This document shows, in pieces, positions 23,008 through 34,475 of a DNA stretch of 64,000 nucleotides. A program made the translations under genes and the position numbers. The notes under the pieces were generated by a model. The model saw nothing but the letters and a program-made list of their open reading frames with translations, ran no database searches and had not been told where the DNA came from. The first letter of the stretch is position 1, and the number at the start of each line of letters is the position of its first letter. The DNA comes from Rosa chinensis (taxonomy: Eukaryota > Streptophyta > Magnoliopsida > Rosales > Rosaceae): the NCBI RefSeq assembly GCF_002994745.2, contig NC_037091.1:24309789-24373788 (forward strand). The letters are read 5' to 3'.

Positions 23008-23666
23008 GAAGATAAAGGAGAGCATGCAGAGAGAGAGATGAGAGACAGACATCTGGCTTCTGCAAACAGAGAGAAAAGAGGATTCAGTTTGATCTGTTTG
23101 GTTTTGCAGGTAAGACTTGATTTCAATTTCGATTTCGATTTATGAATTCATGGATGAATTATCAACTAAATTAGATTTGGAGCGAGAAGGGAAGTTGATT
23201 ATGTGGAATTGGGGATTTGAGGGTTGGCCCGATGAATCCGGGTCAGGAAGAACAAGCGCGAAGTTCAACAAGCGAAGAGGTCTTGGCTCAGTCCTAGCAG
23301 GAATTTCTTGATGGGTCGCCCAATCCTGTGGTTATGGAGAAAATGGTATATGCTGTTTTTGATTTCTTGCTCTATCTGTCTTAATTTGTGATTTTTTTTC
23401 CTCTGGGTTTAGTAATTTAGGGATTTTGGGATTGTTTGATCGTGGGTTGTTGTTTTGCATTTGATTTTGGTTGTGGGATTTAATTTTTGTGACTGGCTTT
23501 CAGTTGCTGAAGGAATGGGGGAAGTGAAAGGGGTGACATGTAGTGCGAGTTGGTGGTGTTGAAATTGTTGCAATATTATCTTATTTGGCTAGTGCTGAAT
23601 GATGCATGCTATGTTAGCTTGAAGGTGAACTATGATTTTGATCTCAATGAATGTAGTTGAAACTGG

Positions 23667-23840
23667 AAGTACAGGGGAGTGCAGCAGAGACCAGGGAGAA
23701 AATGGGTGGCGGAGATTTGTGACCAGCGTCGCGTGGTTCGAGTTTGGCTCGGGACGTTCCAGACGGAGGAGGAGGCAGCCAGGGCTTATGACATAGAGGC
23801 GATCAAGTTCCGAGGAGAGAGAGCAGAGCCGTCTTTCTGA
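23667..23840 (+). pseudogene. Captured AP2/ERF domain fragment
   Basis: The frame reads [19 protein letters not shown], then [19 protein letters not shown], then [13 protein letters not shown] and a stop. This is nearly a whole AP2/ERF DNA-binding domain of about 58 residues, the GCC-box reader of ethylene-response factors. Normal domains read RGVRQRPWGKW; here an Arg is Gln and the Trp-Gly is lost or shifted, which should damage DNA contact. There is no start codon or activation region, and it lies against the right TIR of the Pack-MULE. Confidence 0.85.
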
Positions 23841-24052
23841 GCCGAGAGAGAGAGTGAGAGAGAAGCAGAAAAATAAAAAAGAGAGAGAAGAATTATAAAA
23901 AAAAAAAAAAAAAAGGAACTGAGGGGTAAAATGGTCATTTTGGACCAAATTGTGTGAAATTTGAATGTTTGGGGAGTTATCTGTTAAAATTAAAATGTTA
24001 GGGACTGAACTATCGACGCACCCAAAGTACAGGGGGGCCTAGTAATTTCCCC

Positions 24053-25000
24053 TATTATTTTCATGACAACAAGATCGCACTCCACTTGTCCTATCATAGA
24101 TTTTACTTTCTCCTTCCTTTGAACATCTCTAATAATTTAAAGGCACAGAGGTCTTCATGGTTCAATCAAACGAACTGCATTATTCTCTCTCGCAGATTCT
24201 ACAGTCTAGTACATGAATTGCTACCGTACAATGCTTAAGTCGTTTGGAACCAAGTATAAATCTACGAGTATTATCACTCATCGACTTGTTAATTCCTCCT
24301 TCATCCAATAGCAGGCAATTAAATGAACAAAGGACTTGCTGATCTTGCTTGGAAAGATAGAGCCAAAGAAAGTTAAACATGCGAAGGTGATGAGTCTCGG
24401 GGCCGACACTCCTTTATTTACACACCAAATAGAATAGTTCATATCTATGTTGTTTATGCAAAAGTTTAGCAAAAAGAAAAACAGAGAATTTCATGAAAAA
24501 GGTTATAAAAGAAAAATATGCTAGATGGAAATCATAAAAAAAAAAAAGAAGCAAATAAGAAAAGCTGGTAACAAAACTCTAGAAGGATCATGAAAGACGG
24601 AAATCTGTTATATCATATTTAACGCCAAATAATTATCAACATCACACATCCCTGAAAATTATACCACTCATGCTTTTCTTCTTCTTCTTCTTCAAATTGT
24701 AACTTGCTTTTTGAGATACGTCATATTATGTCCAAAGATCAGGAGTTTAGGACCCAATGGATTGATAACCTTGTCCGTATCTAAACTTTTAGCAACTGAA
24801 TGAAAAATAATTTGCCGACTTATACAATTTCAAGTATACCAAATAGGAACAAAAAATATTGGAATCTATAGAGAACATAGCATCATATATAACCGGTTTA
24901 TTATCGAAAGAATAGACGGCTAAAAGGAACTTATATTGAGCATCTATGACCCAAATATCCTTGTTCAGAGTGTAAACTGCAACGCGGATCTCTCACTTAG
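24053..25000. other. CACTA interior between Pack-MULE and LARD
   Basis: AT-rich sequence with no gene I can name. A minus-strand frame at about 24797-24988 stays open for about 60 codons without an ATG and could be a captured exon, but it matches nothing I recognise. Confidence 0.4.
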
Positions 25001-25463
25001 TGTAGATACCTCTACTAGCAAGGCTAGTTTGCTACCTCACCAAGCATAAACAACACCCTCATGGGATCCAACCGCTACTTGCATCTTGTAGCCCTATGTT
25101 CAAGCTACGCTACGGTATCCGGAAGTCGTAAATCCGTCGCCGGGAAGCCACCTTCCCGGTCTTGCCAAGTTGCCTCCACAATATGCTTCTCTAGACTAGA
25201 ATAGTGACTTTGAGTCCCACATCTAAGAAAATGTAAATGAGGGAGCCTCCTTCCCCTATAAAAGGACACTCCTCCCACAACTCAAGACATCCCCATTACA
25301 TCTCTTGTAATCTTGTTAGGCCGCAAGGCTCGACACACTAGTACACATTCAAGTGGACGTAGTTTCCAGCTAAGGCGGGAGACGAACCACTATACATTCC
25401 GTGTCACTCTCTCTCACTCTTTACTTATCGTTAATTAGATCCCTACGGATCCAAACGTTAACA
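25001..25463 (+). repeat. 5' LTR of the LARD
   Basis: 463 bp. It contains a TATA box, CTATAAAAGG, near 25255, so it can serve as promoter. Confidence 0.9.
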
Positions 25464-25464
25464 T

Positions 25465-25480
25465 TGGCGCCGTCTGTGGG
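25465..25480 (+). promoter_or_regulatory. LARD primer binding site
   Basis: TGGCGCCGTCTGTGGG follows the 5' LTR by one base. It is not the initiator-Met type; the first bases fit the 3' end of another tRNA, which I cannot name with certainty. Confidence 0.7.
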
Positions 25481-25679
25481 AAGCCAACACAAAGGCTTCG
25501 TCACTTACCACTAAGTTAAGTCATCTTAACATAATTTTTCTTTGAGTTGTATAGTTGATATTTTTAGCGGCAACTTGTGCCATATGCCAAATCAAGGCTG
25601 GTCAACTCCGAACAAACGCGGTCAACTCAGTCAACGCCCACAAGAAAAGTCAACGCTACACTACCTGAAAAAAAAAATC

Positions 25680-27250
25680 TGCCAATTTGCTCTGGACACC
25701 CAGAGGTCCACTTTGGCGTTCTTCAGTCATCATCAGCGCCTCCGCTGAACTGTACACCGCTAGCCACGCACTGCTGGCTAGGAGCTCTGCTCTAATAACC
25801 ATCCTCCGCTAGCTGTTGTCAACAAGCTCCACCAATAGGCAACCACCGCACAGCTCTGCCAATAGCTCGCCAACGCTCCTCCAACCGCTAAGTAGGGCCC
25901 CGCGAGGAACTCATGTTCTTCGATCAGCGGCAACACCAACAAGCACAGCTCGTTACAGCCACCAAGCCCCATCATCTTCGGAGTCAAAATCTGGACACCA
26001 GGCTCATCCACGATCAAATCAGAAACCATGTTCAGCAATTGATGTCTTCATCATCAGCACGGCCAAGTGCTAAAAACCTCCTCACCGCTGGCACAATAGC
26101 AGCCAACCGCTGAACTACGCCTCCGCTGGGCTTCCCACCTCCGCTGACTCCAACAGTCCGCTGCCACATCAAGCATATTGGGCCTCCGCTGACTCCACCA
26201 GTCTCCGGTGCCACATCACCGAGGCCAACGGCAGCGATGGGCGCCGCTAGCAATCATTCGCCAAGCTTCCTTCACTCTTCAACAGCGCTGTGCCCCACTC
26301 CAGCTGGCCACGTTATACCTCCGCCGGCAAAGCACCGCCGACCATGACCCGCTGATGTCCCAAGCTCCGCTCCGCTGGACAAGGGCTCCGTCCGCCAAAG
26401 AATTCGGCCGAACTCAAAACCGCCACTGCACTGCAGCTCCGCTGAGCTCCAAGTCCGCTGCATTTCATTTGATCAAACCAAACTTGAGGTCATCTCAGTT
26501 GATCAACCAGCCCCAGCTATCCGTACAGGTCTCCAGCCCAGAGTTCCGCTAGCCACATCGCCGCTGGGCTTCACCGCTAGGAGTCACAGCTGACCAAAGC
26601 TCCTCTACCGCCAGTAAAGCTCCGCTTCGCCGAGCATTACCGCTGAGCAGCACCTCCGCTGAGCAGCTGCAAAATTCCAGTCCGGTCCTCCGCCGACTCT
26701 CCACTGCACACTGCACAACTAGCTACAAACACCGCCAGGACACACCAGTGGCAAAACCTCCGCCGAGATCGTCCACTGGGCATCACCACTATGCTTCTCC
26801 GCCGGTCATGCTCCAATGGATGCGAAAGCCAACCACCGCTAGCGTCCTCCGGTAACCATCGCCGCTAGCCAAGGTTTCTCCGCTGACCATCAAAGCTCTA
26901 CTCTGCCAACAGGCAGCGGCCTCCCCTGGCATTCACCACTGGCCAAGCACCGCCGAATATCACCCATGGCCCCGCTATTGCAAACCGCTAGCAAACAACG
27001 TCGCCAACCTCCGAGCCTCCGCCGAGCTCTGAGTGTCCGCCGAACGTCGATCCTCCGCTGAGCTCAAGTGTCGAATCACAGCTGTCTCCGCCGAGCTCCA
27101 AGCGAGCACATGCTCCGCTGAGCTTCACTGCCGGATAGCTTCACTGCTGGATAGCCTCCGCTAGGCATCACCGCTGAATTTCACCGCTGGGTACCACCGC
27201 TGAACACCAGTTCTCCGCCGAGCATCAAGTCTCCGCTGAGCTCCAAATCT
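25680..27250. repeat. Degenerate CTCCGCTGAGC-rich array in the LARD interior
   Basis: Over about 1.6 kb the words CCGCTGAGC, CTCCGCCGAGC, CCGCTAGC and CACCGCTGG recur dozens of times at irregular spacing. The stretch is far more GC-rich than its surroundings. Open frames on both strands are interrupted and inconsistent, so I read it as a repeat-rich non-coding or formerly coding spacer rather than a gene. Confidence 0.65.
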
Positions 27251-27559
27251 ATTGAATTTACTATGGGTACCTGGATCATTGATCAGGACACCCAACCACC
27301 CCTTCTCTGGACTTCCACCGAGTACTCCATATCTAACATCTTCTATCAACACCCAAGTATCTGTTTGGGCAACACCAACGTCAGGAGAGCTCTCAACTGA
27401 CCAGAAACCCAACCTCATCTCCCATCGTCTTCGATCAGCGTCGGCCACTGCTGATCGTCACCTCTTTGACGGCTCTCAGTCTATGCTGGAAAACACGGAG
27501 CCTCAACGCGAGTCCCCTCATCATCCACTGCTCATTGACAGCCCCCAGTCAACCTCTGC

Positions 27560-29651
27560 TCGTTGTTCTTAATAATTACTTCTGCAGAAGAAAGCTAATC
27601 TGAGCACATAGAAGTAACGCGCAAGCACCCAACCACAATAAACAGATAAGTTAAATGACTATCTCAAATATCTACATGCTTTCAATTATACAAGCATGCC
27701 AACGAATTGTTAGAAGTTCCAGACTTCTAGTTTACAAGTCTATCTTGCTCACTACATTGCACATACCGACATATATATGGAGTTTCGGGCACCACGTGTG
27801 CAATGCCTCTTATCAAGACCTGGTAGACATACACGTATAGCAGTACAACACACATCCACAATTTCTTTACATGATCTACTATATATTATTGAAATTGGCT
27901 GCATATCAGTGGTACCACAATAGGGCAGCTCAATGATGTTCTGTGATTGATAAATGTGCTACTTTAATACAATATGTTCAAAGCCATGTACAGATCGGTA
28001 CGCATGGACATGTTTATATCCATTGAGTTGTATATTGGCTGCATGCGCCAATCTTATTAACTCACGAGTACATACGCATGTAGTATCATGATTAGTTATC
28101 AAGAGGATAGCTCCATATATGTGTGTCTATAGGTACATATGCTTAGCCTCTTTGCCAGCTAACTTGTCAGTATTTATAATCTTTTGTGATTAAAAGAACA
28201 TGCCCAGATGCCAAACACATGATATTCTCATATCTCTATATTGACCACATGATTAGCTAACTTACACACAAACATGTATCTTTGACATCAATTGTCAAAA
28301 CCAATTGTATATTTATCTAGCTTAGCCTTATTCGAGCTATAATGCACATAATGCACGCTGAATCCATGCTGTTGTGTTGTTCATATGTAATATACTCATC
28401 ATTGATCAATAAGTTCATACCTCAAAAGCTTAGATGAGCATTCACCCTCTTCGGGGACTTGTATCTCACATATGTGCTCTTACGGCCATCTCTCATTGTT
28501 TGTTAGACATGCACATTTGACATGGTAAATTCCATCGAAAATTCTTCTCTAAATTTCATTGCTAATCAAACATGTCATTGTCATCAACTACTATATCGCC
28601 TATACACTTTCCTAAATATTTTATCAAAGTATACATGCAAGTTACTAGTATCGACTTTACAAATTCATTTACTAATCACCTATTTTGTTGCAAGGAGACA
28701 TAATCACCGATTACCTCTCTCCAATTAGCGAAATCATCATCCTTCTACTAAGGAACTTCGCCAAAGCAATATTGGAGCGTCATGCTTGGACAACTCCAAC
28801 ATGATTTGGGTACTTACATCATTTCCAACTCCAACTCGCTCCAAATCGGCATACGATAAGTAACTATGTCTTATCTCTTGCGCTCTTACAATTAGAGCCT
28901 TTGCCATGACTATTCATGTCTTCATGACCCTTAAGCATGCCTACAAAATGTTATTAGCAACTTTACTACAAGTACATGCTACACACATACATGCTTAAAT
29001 TCAATTACTTGTGACATGCATCTAGAAGCTTGTGACACTTACGACTTAATTAAACATGCTCGGATAAACGACTTGTTCGGGTTACGACTCGCTTGGGTAT
29101 CGAGTATAGCCACGACTTGCGCTTGGACCACGCCTCGCATGCTCGCACAACGCCTACACACTCAACTACACCCAACTTGCTCAAACAACCCAACTTGCTC
29201 GATCATGTCCAACATGTTTTACTTAAGCCTCAAGTTCACAAACGCTTCATTCTATGTCACCGGGACTACTCCCACAAAATTACTTTGGACACCCATTACA
29301 CTTGCCACTATCTATTGTGCGTGTTATATGGCCATAAGATCCACATATACAACTACCAATATTTTACATGTTCATACACATTAATGGAATATTGAGTTCT
29401 TCTACCATTTGTTGCTTACAACAAAACGAATTCTTTTCGCATTCCATTAATACGAGCGGTAACCAATACAACAAGCATTCTACATATGCGCGTTTTTGTC
29501 TCATTGTGTAGGTTAAAAGAGTCCCTTCTTGCTTATGGATCTCGGGGACTTGTAGGGGCTAGGCGCCTCTCGGACATTGTTTATGCTTGATGACTTCATG
29601 ATTATAACTCCCCAACTAAGAAGCTTCTCTTACTCGGGGACTTCGGGGCCT
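27560..29651. other. LARD interior, 3' half
   Basis: No conserved retroelement domain is visible. Short words such as CTCGGGGACTTGTA and TTCGGGGACTTGT recur at 28450, 29550 and 29635. The last copy leads into the 3' LTR where the polypurine tract should be. Confidence 0.5.
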
Positions 29652-30114
29652 TGTAGATACCTCTACTAGCAAGGCTAGTTTGCTACCTCACCAAGCATAA
29701 ACAACACCCTCATGAGATCCAACCGCTACTTGCATCTTGTAGCCCTATGTTCAAGCTACGCTACGGTATCCGGAAGTCGCAAATCCGTCGCCGGGAAGCC
29801 ACCTTCCCGGCCTTGCCAAGTTGCCTCCACAATATGCTTCTCTAGACTAGAATAGTGACTTTGAGTCCCACATCTAAGAAAATGTAAATGAGGGAGCCTC
29901 CTTCCCCTATAAAAGGAGACTCCTCCCACAACTCAAGACATCCCCATTACATCTCTTATAATCTTGTTAGGCCGCAAGGCTCGACACACTAGTACACATT
30001 CAAGTGGACGTAGTTTCCCGCTAAGGCAGGAGACGAACCACTATACATTCCGTGTCACTCTCTCTCACTCTTTACTTATCGTTAATTAGATCCCCACGGA
30101 TCCAAACGTTAACA
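29652..30114 (+). repeat. 3' LTR of the LARD
   Basis: 463 bp, eight substitutions from the 5' LTR by eye, followed by the CTTAG target duplication. Confidence 0.9.
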
Positions 30115-30119
30115 CTTAG

Positions 30120-31700
30120 GGAACTAACCTTTCTGTAGTCTGAGATGTCGCAGCCAAGCATGTCCAGAGCTGTAAAGTTTGACTTAATGATCTCAGTAGC
30201 ATTGCCACCTTAATCTTCATACCAGCACCATGGAATCCAGTGATTTTTTTCTGGAAGATCAAAAGATCTAGGTGGCAACTTTACTGAAATCATTATGTCA
30301 GTAATTCATCTGTCTCTAAATCACCTCCTAATGCTTCACCTATTCTTCCTACCTTACTATACCTCTCTACCATATGAAAGTACCCATATATCTTCTTATC
30401 ATCTTACTCTGTATCAGGTCCAGCCTTGATTTTATAGTCTGCAAATGATATAACATCCCTTTAGTAATCAATGGGAAAAATACTATTTCCTTTTTGCACA
30501 CACTCACTAGCACCAAAGCATGACTTCACAAGACATGTGAATCACAAGCATATTATAGTCAAGGAGAAAGACAATAACCCGGATGGAGCAGATCTGCCAT
30601 GGTCCCTCTCAACATTATTTTCCTTAAACATAGCCACATATATCTGCTCTTACTGGAAAGCAGTCCCACTTCTCAAAATCATACTAGATATTTATCCTCA
30701 TTCCACGGCCATAGCCATAGCTCAGCCACACACAGAGAAGCTTTTAGTATTTAACCTATATTTGAACTTTACCAGATATATACACTAACTTTCATTTTGG
30801 ATCATTTCACCTTGAATTCCATATTATATGCTGTAAAAGTTTTGTTTCCTAGCTAAATTCTTTAAAAGCTATCTGTTCATGTCATGGCCTTAAATCTACA
30901 TCTCATGGAGTGATGAAAGTTAGTAGAAAATACCTTTAACATTGGACAACTTGAGATTCTATTAGAAGGCAGGGTTTAACTATGCTACAAGTGAGGTTTC
31001 TTCTCCTCTACAAGTGACATTTTTTTCTATTAGAAAATAAACTTGAAGTCTAAACTTGTATACAAAGAATCTAAATTACCTCAGCACATGCTTGTTCTTT
31101 TTCCCATTCACTGCTCCAAATCTGCTCCACAGAAACTCGACCCATTCAATGAAACTTTTCTTTTCTTGCAAGATGATCGATTTATAGCTTGTCCACTCGG
31201 TGGAAATTCCACAAATAAGCTCCATGAATCACACACTTTACGCAAGCACCTATAAAAGAATGCATTCAACACAAAGTCAGAGATACAATGTCATATCAGA
31301 AAGCAGAAGAATCAGAAGCATATAATCAAACTAGACATTTAGCAAGTTTAGTTAAGAATCCAGGATACATGTCATATCAGAAAGCAGAAGAATCAGAAGC
31401 ATATAATCAAACTAGACATTTAGCAAATTCATATGTGGTGATATGCAAATAGTAGCATAACTAAAAACTTTATTCATTGAGACAAAAGTTGACAACTAAA
31501 TTAGTAACACAGATCTTTTCTTTCAAATCCCATGAGGAAGTATAATCAAATTACAATTTACAACAATGCCTCAACACTTCTGACTCCTTGTTTTGTTAAG
31601 TTACGAATATAAAAAGCAGTTCAATGGATTAAAGGTGGTGCGCAAGCAAAGTGTATTGTTCCACAAGAAAAAAGTACTGGCATAAAACTTTCACACAAAC
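30120..31700. other. CACTA interior right of the LARD
   Basis: Mostly AT-rich. On minus, about 30135-30220 reads GGNATEIIKSNFTALDMLG then CDISDYRK, which looks like a real exon but which I cannot assign. A direct duplication of about 65 bp (CATATCAGAAAGCAGAAGAA) occurs at 31290-31355 and 31371-31425. Confidence 0.45.
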
Positions 31701-31795
31701 CTTCTCTGTTAAAGGCTTCTTAGGGGGCTTGTAACTTTTCTGGGAGAATAGAAAAACAATGACCGCAAAAAGAAGTACTTCTACAAAAAGATGTC
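31701..31795 (-). pseudogene. Captured LCB1 N-terminal exon
   Basis: Between a TTGCAG acceptor and a GTTTGTG donor the minus strand encodes [19 protein letters not shown] then [13 protein letters not shown]. This matches the membrane-anchor segment near the N-terminus of plant LCB1, followed by the SYKPPK(R/K)PLT motif. Intact splice signals show that genomic DNA was captured. Together with the late exon at 22031-22177 on the same strand, it suggests the CACTA took up much of an LCB1 gene and later lost or split most exons. The LARD and MULE lie between the two exons. Confidence 0.75.
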
Positions 31796-32345
31796 CTGCA
31801 AGAAAAAGGCCAAACAAGAGAGATTTGTTGATCAGAAACTATCCCAGACATTCAAGAGAGATTTTTTCAAGCAAACAAAATTGAAAACCCAGAAACAACC
31901 CATAGGGGATATTCAATAAGTCAATGAGAATTTCCATTCAAGTCAATTATCCCAATAATCCCAATTTCAGCAAAATAAAGTTTAAACAAGTTAACACTCC
32001 ACACCCATACCAAAAGAAAAACCAGATCTAGAGTGGTATTACCGTAGCCCATCGCCCTGAACCAAATATTTTGCAGCCACCAGAAACAAATACCCAAGTC
32101 CCTGCCAAAACATCAAAATCATGCTATAAACAAAGTCTAGACCCATTTACCTGCCACCATATATAATCCGTAGACTCATTCTGAAAAGCTTAAAACAAAT
32201 CGAGACATGATCCCTAATTTCTTTTTCAGTTTTCTCCAACCACCAGATATCTGAGCTTGAGCACTAATTGGAAGAATATGTGAGATGATAAGAACCGTAT
32301 CAAAAGTTCATAAATTTAAGATTGGGTAATCAGGTTGGGTCTTAC

Positions 32346-32442
32346 TATTTCGAGCAATAACGAGCTCTTGGAGCTCTAAGATCTGACTGTTGAACCCGAC
32401 GATCAACCAATCCAACGACACCTCTGCTTTCTCCGCTTTCAT
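32346..32442 (-). pseudogene. Captured SKA1-like first exon
   Basis: An ATG on minus opens MKAEKAEVSLDWLIVGFNSQ, then ILELQELVIARN, followed directly by a GTAAGA donor. This resembles the N-terminus of plant SKA1 (spindle and kinetochore-associated protein 1 homologue), where SL-x-LI-x-FN and ELQELVIARN are conserved. No later SKA1 exon is visible. It is 5' of the LCB1 exons on the same strand, so two genes may have been captured in series. Confidence 0.6.
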
Positions 32443-32542
32443 CTCACTCTCTCTTCACAAGAAAAAGACGATGACACGCCGGATAGAAAATTAGTATTGG
32501 TGGTGGGGAGAAGAGAGAGAGGACCTACGCTGGTGGTGGTCG

Positions 32543-32640
32543 GAGAACGAGCTCGAGGCCTCTCAGGTCTGAGAACGAGCTCGAGGCCTCTCAGGTCTGA
32601 GAACGAGCTCGGGGCGGGTCAGGTTGGAGAACGAGGTCGA
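32543..32640. repeat. 28-bp tandem repeat
   Basis: GAGAACGAGCTCGAGGCCTC with TCAGGTCT is repeated two to three times just upstream of the SKA1-like exon on the minus strand. Confidence 0.75.
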
Positions 32641-33674
32641 CGCGAAGAAGGAGGCATGCGCTGGAGTCAAAGTGAGAGTTAGTAATTAGGGTTTGTAAGT
32701 TTTAGACAGAGTGAAAAAATTCTAAGGGTTGGGGAAATGAATATTTTGGTCCCCCCGCGTATCTGAAAATTTCAACTTAGTCCCTCCGCGTTTTTAAAAT
32801 TTTTCCAACGAAACGTTTCTCATCGTTTCAGTTGGTGAGTGATGTCTATAATAACAATAGAAATCGGTTTTTTCACAAACTGATGTTAGCACGATTTTTA
32901 ACATCAGGTGCAATCCTGACCGATTTAATAGTGGCGATGTCTAATGACATTATTCTAGTAGTGTATGCACTGATAGTCATTATCACCTGATATATAACTA
33001 TATTTTCTTATGATAAAAGGATGATATGAGATACAAATTAGTTCATATATTAGCGTTGATCGATGAGAATCACATAGCGTTGTCTATCTCTGAGATAAAA
33101 TTGTATATGCATAACATGAAACAGATTCTTTTTCTTTTCTTTACTCATACACAAATGATTGATACATTACTCTCTGTTCCTGTTGTTTTTATTAATTGTC
33201 AATTTTCATTTTACAGTGGAGTTAAAAAATCAAATGACTCTCTATAGGTTGATTAATACATAACAGAACAAATGCAGAATACATAAAACACAAAATAATT
33301 TGAATGATTGAAATATAGAGATTAGGTCACTATCAACAGGACCAGCATCATTATGACCTTCCATACTGAAGCATAGTATCAATTACTGTCTACTAAATGA
33401 TAGCCAACTGAAAATATATCATAGTACATGCTGCATTCTAGGTATATTAACACTAGCTTTTATTATGATGCAGCATTTTAGGTATCTGATGCAACGTGTG
33501 CCCCCCTTCAATTAAATTGATTTTGATGCAGCCCCAATTCAAGTTTTTATGACAGTCGTGAGAAATACTCTTCAGGTTAATTCAGTTCTCTCCCTTAAAT
33601 TGTTCACGTTGGTGTCATTTGTTTAGATATGTTTAAAGTCCATGACACTTCAGTGCATACATTTAAAAAAGTTT

Positions 33675-33884
33675 AAACAGATATAGAAGTGCCCATTTGA
33701 GTTCTTTGTCTAATCGAAGGTAGAACTTGGTGTGTTTCATATCGTTGGTTCCTATGCTTAATCACTTGTGTTAATGAAACAGATATAGAAGTGCCCATTT
33801 GAGTTCTTTGTCTAATCGAAGGTAAAACTTGGTGTGTTTCATATCGTTGGTTCTGATGCTTAATCACTTATGTTACAGAGCAAT
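33675..33884. repeat. 102-bp tandem duplication in the Helitron
   Basis: Two near-identical 102-bp units begin AAACAGATATAGAAGTGCCC. They differ at only a few positions. Confidence 0.85.
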
Positions 33885-34475
33885 TGATTCCCTTCTTCAA
33901 AACAACCAAAATCTAAGGAACTGCTTAAATATATTGACATAGCTATTTATTCTCACCGAAATCTGCTCGGGTTCCAAGTTATCAGAAGATGTTCATAGAA
34001 TAGAAAGATATAATTCAACTTATACAACGAAATAATCACTCTTTCTTATTGCAGTAGTATATATTTGACAATATTTCTGTAAAGGCATAAACGAAGACAC
34101 AGAATGAAAACACATGCATATATTTAATAAAAGTTTAAAAATAGTTTGCGTAGAGCTCTCTGATCAGGAACTATTTATCTTCCTTACATGAGAAAATTTA
34201 ACTAAAATACGTGCAATAGGTGAGCTGAAAGTTTATACCTATTTTGTAGTATTAAGTATCTTAGCATGAAAATTATCATGCTTTTATCTTCTTTCAGAAG
34301 CACAATCTGATCCAGTGCTTGAGAGTCAATCTATAAGTGGCAAAAGGGTTCAAATGCCCATGGGTTGAGATGTTCAGTCCTTTAGGTAATCATAATTTGA
34401 TTTTTTTTTTTTTTTTGCCTGTGTGTATTTCATGTTGCTTTCCTTATTACAATATATGACACGACTTTTTAAATA

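Larger units (their letters stand above)
22407..24052. mobile_element. Pack-MULE (Mutator-like) with two transcription-factor fragments
   Basis: Terminal inverted repeats of about 150 bp (22407-22560 and 23905-24052) start GGGGAAATTACTA. A perfect 9-bp target duplication, TATTATTTT, flanks them at 22398-22406 and 24053-24061, the Mutator hallmark. The interior has no transposase. It contains a trihelix fragment on minus and an AP2/ERF fragment on plus, so two host genes were joined in opposite orientation. Confidence 0.9.
25001..30114 (+). mobile_element. LARD-like non-autonomous LTR retrotransposon
   Basis: Two 463-bp LTRs (25001-25463 and 29652-30114) begin TGTAGATACC and end CGTTAACA. A perfect 5-bp duplication, CTTAG, lies at 24996-25000 and 30115-30119. 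By eye the LTRs differ at 8 of 463 positions, so insertion is fairly recent. The 4.2-kb interior has a primer-binding-like site but no Gag, protease, reverse transcriptase or integrase motifs, which defines a large retrotransposon derivative. It sits inside the CACTA element. Confidence 0.9.
20874..32963. mobile_element. CACTA (En/Spm) transposon, 12.1 kb with nested elements
   Basis: The ends are CACTACTAGAATTATGG (from 20874) and its inverse ending TTCTAGTAGTG at 32963. The 3-bp target duplication TAT is present at 20871-20873 and 32964-32966. Subterminal arrays of ACATCGG/CCGATGT words lie inside both ends. Two later insertions, a Pack-MULE (22407-24052) and a LARD (25001-30114), account for 6.8 kb, so the element was about 5.3 kb when it moved. 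No TNPD-type transposase is seen. The interior holds minus-strand exons of LCB1-like and SKA1-like genes. Confidence 0.85.

Noticed and set aside
32497..32682. Arg/Glu-rich short protein
   Set aside because: It is a translation of the 28-bp tandem repeat upstream of the SKA1-like exon.
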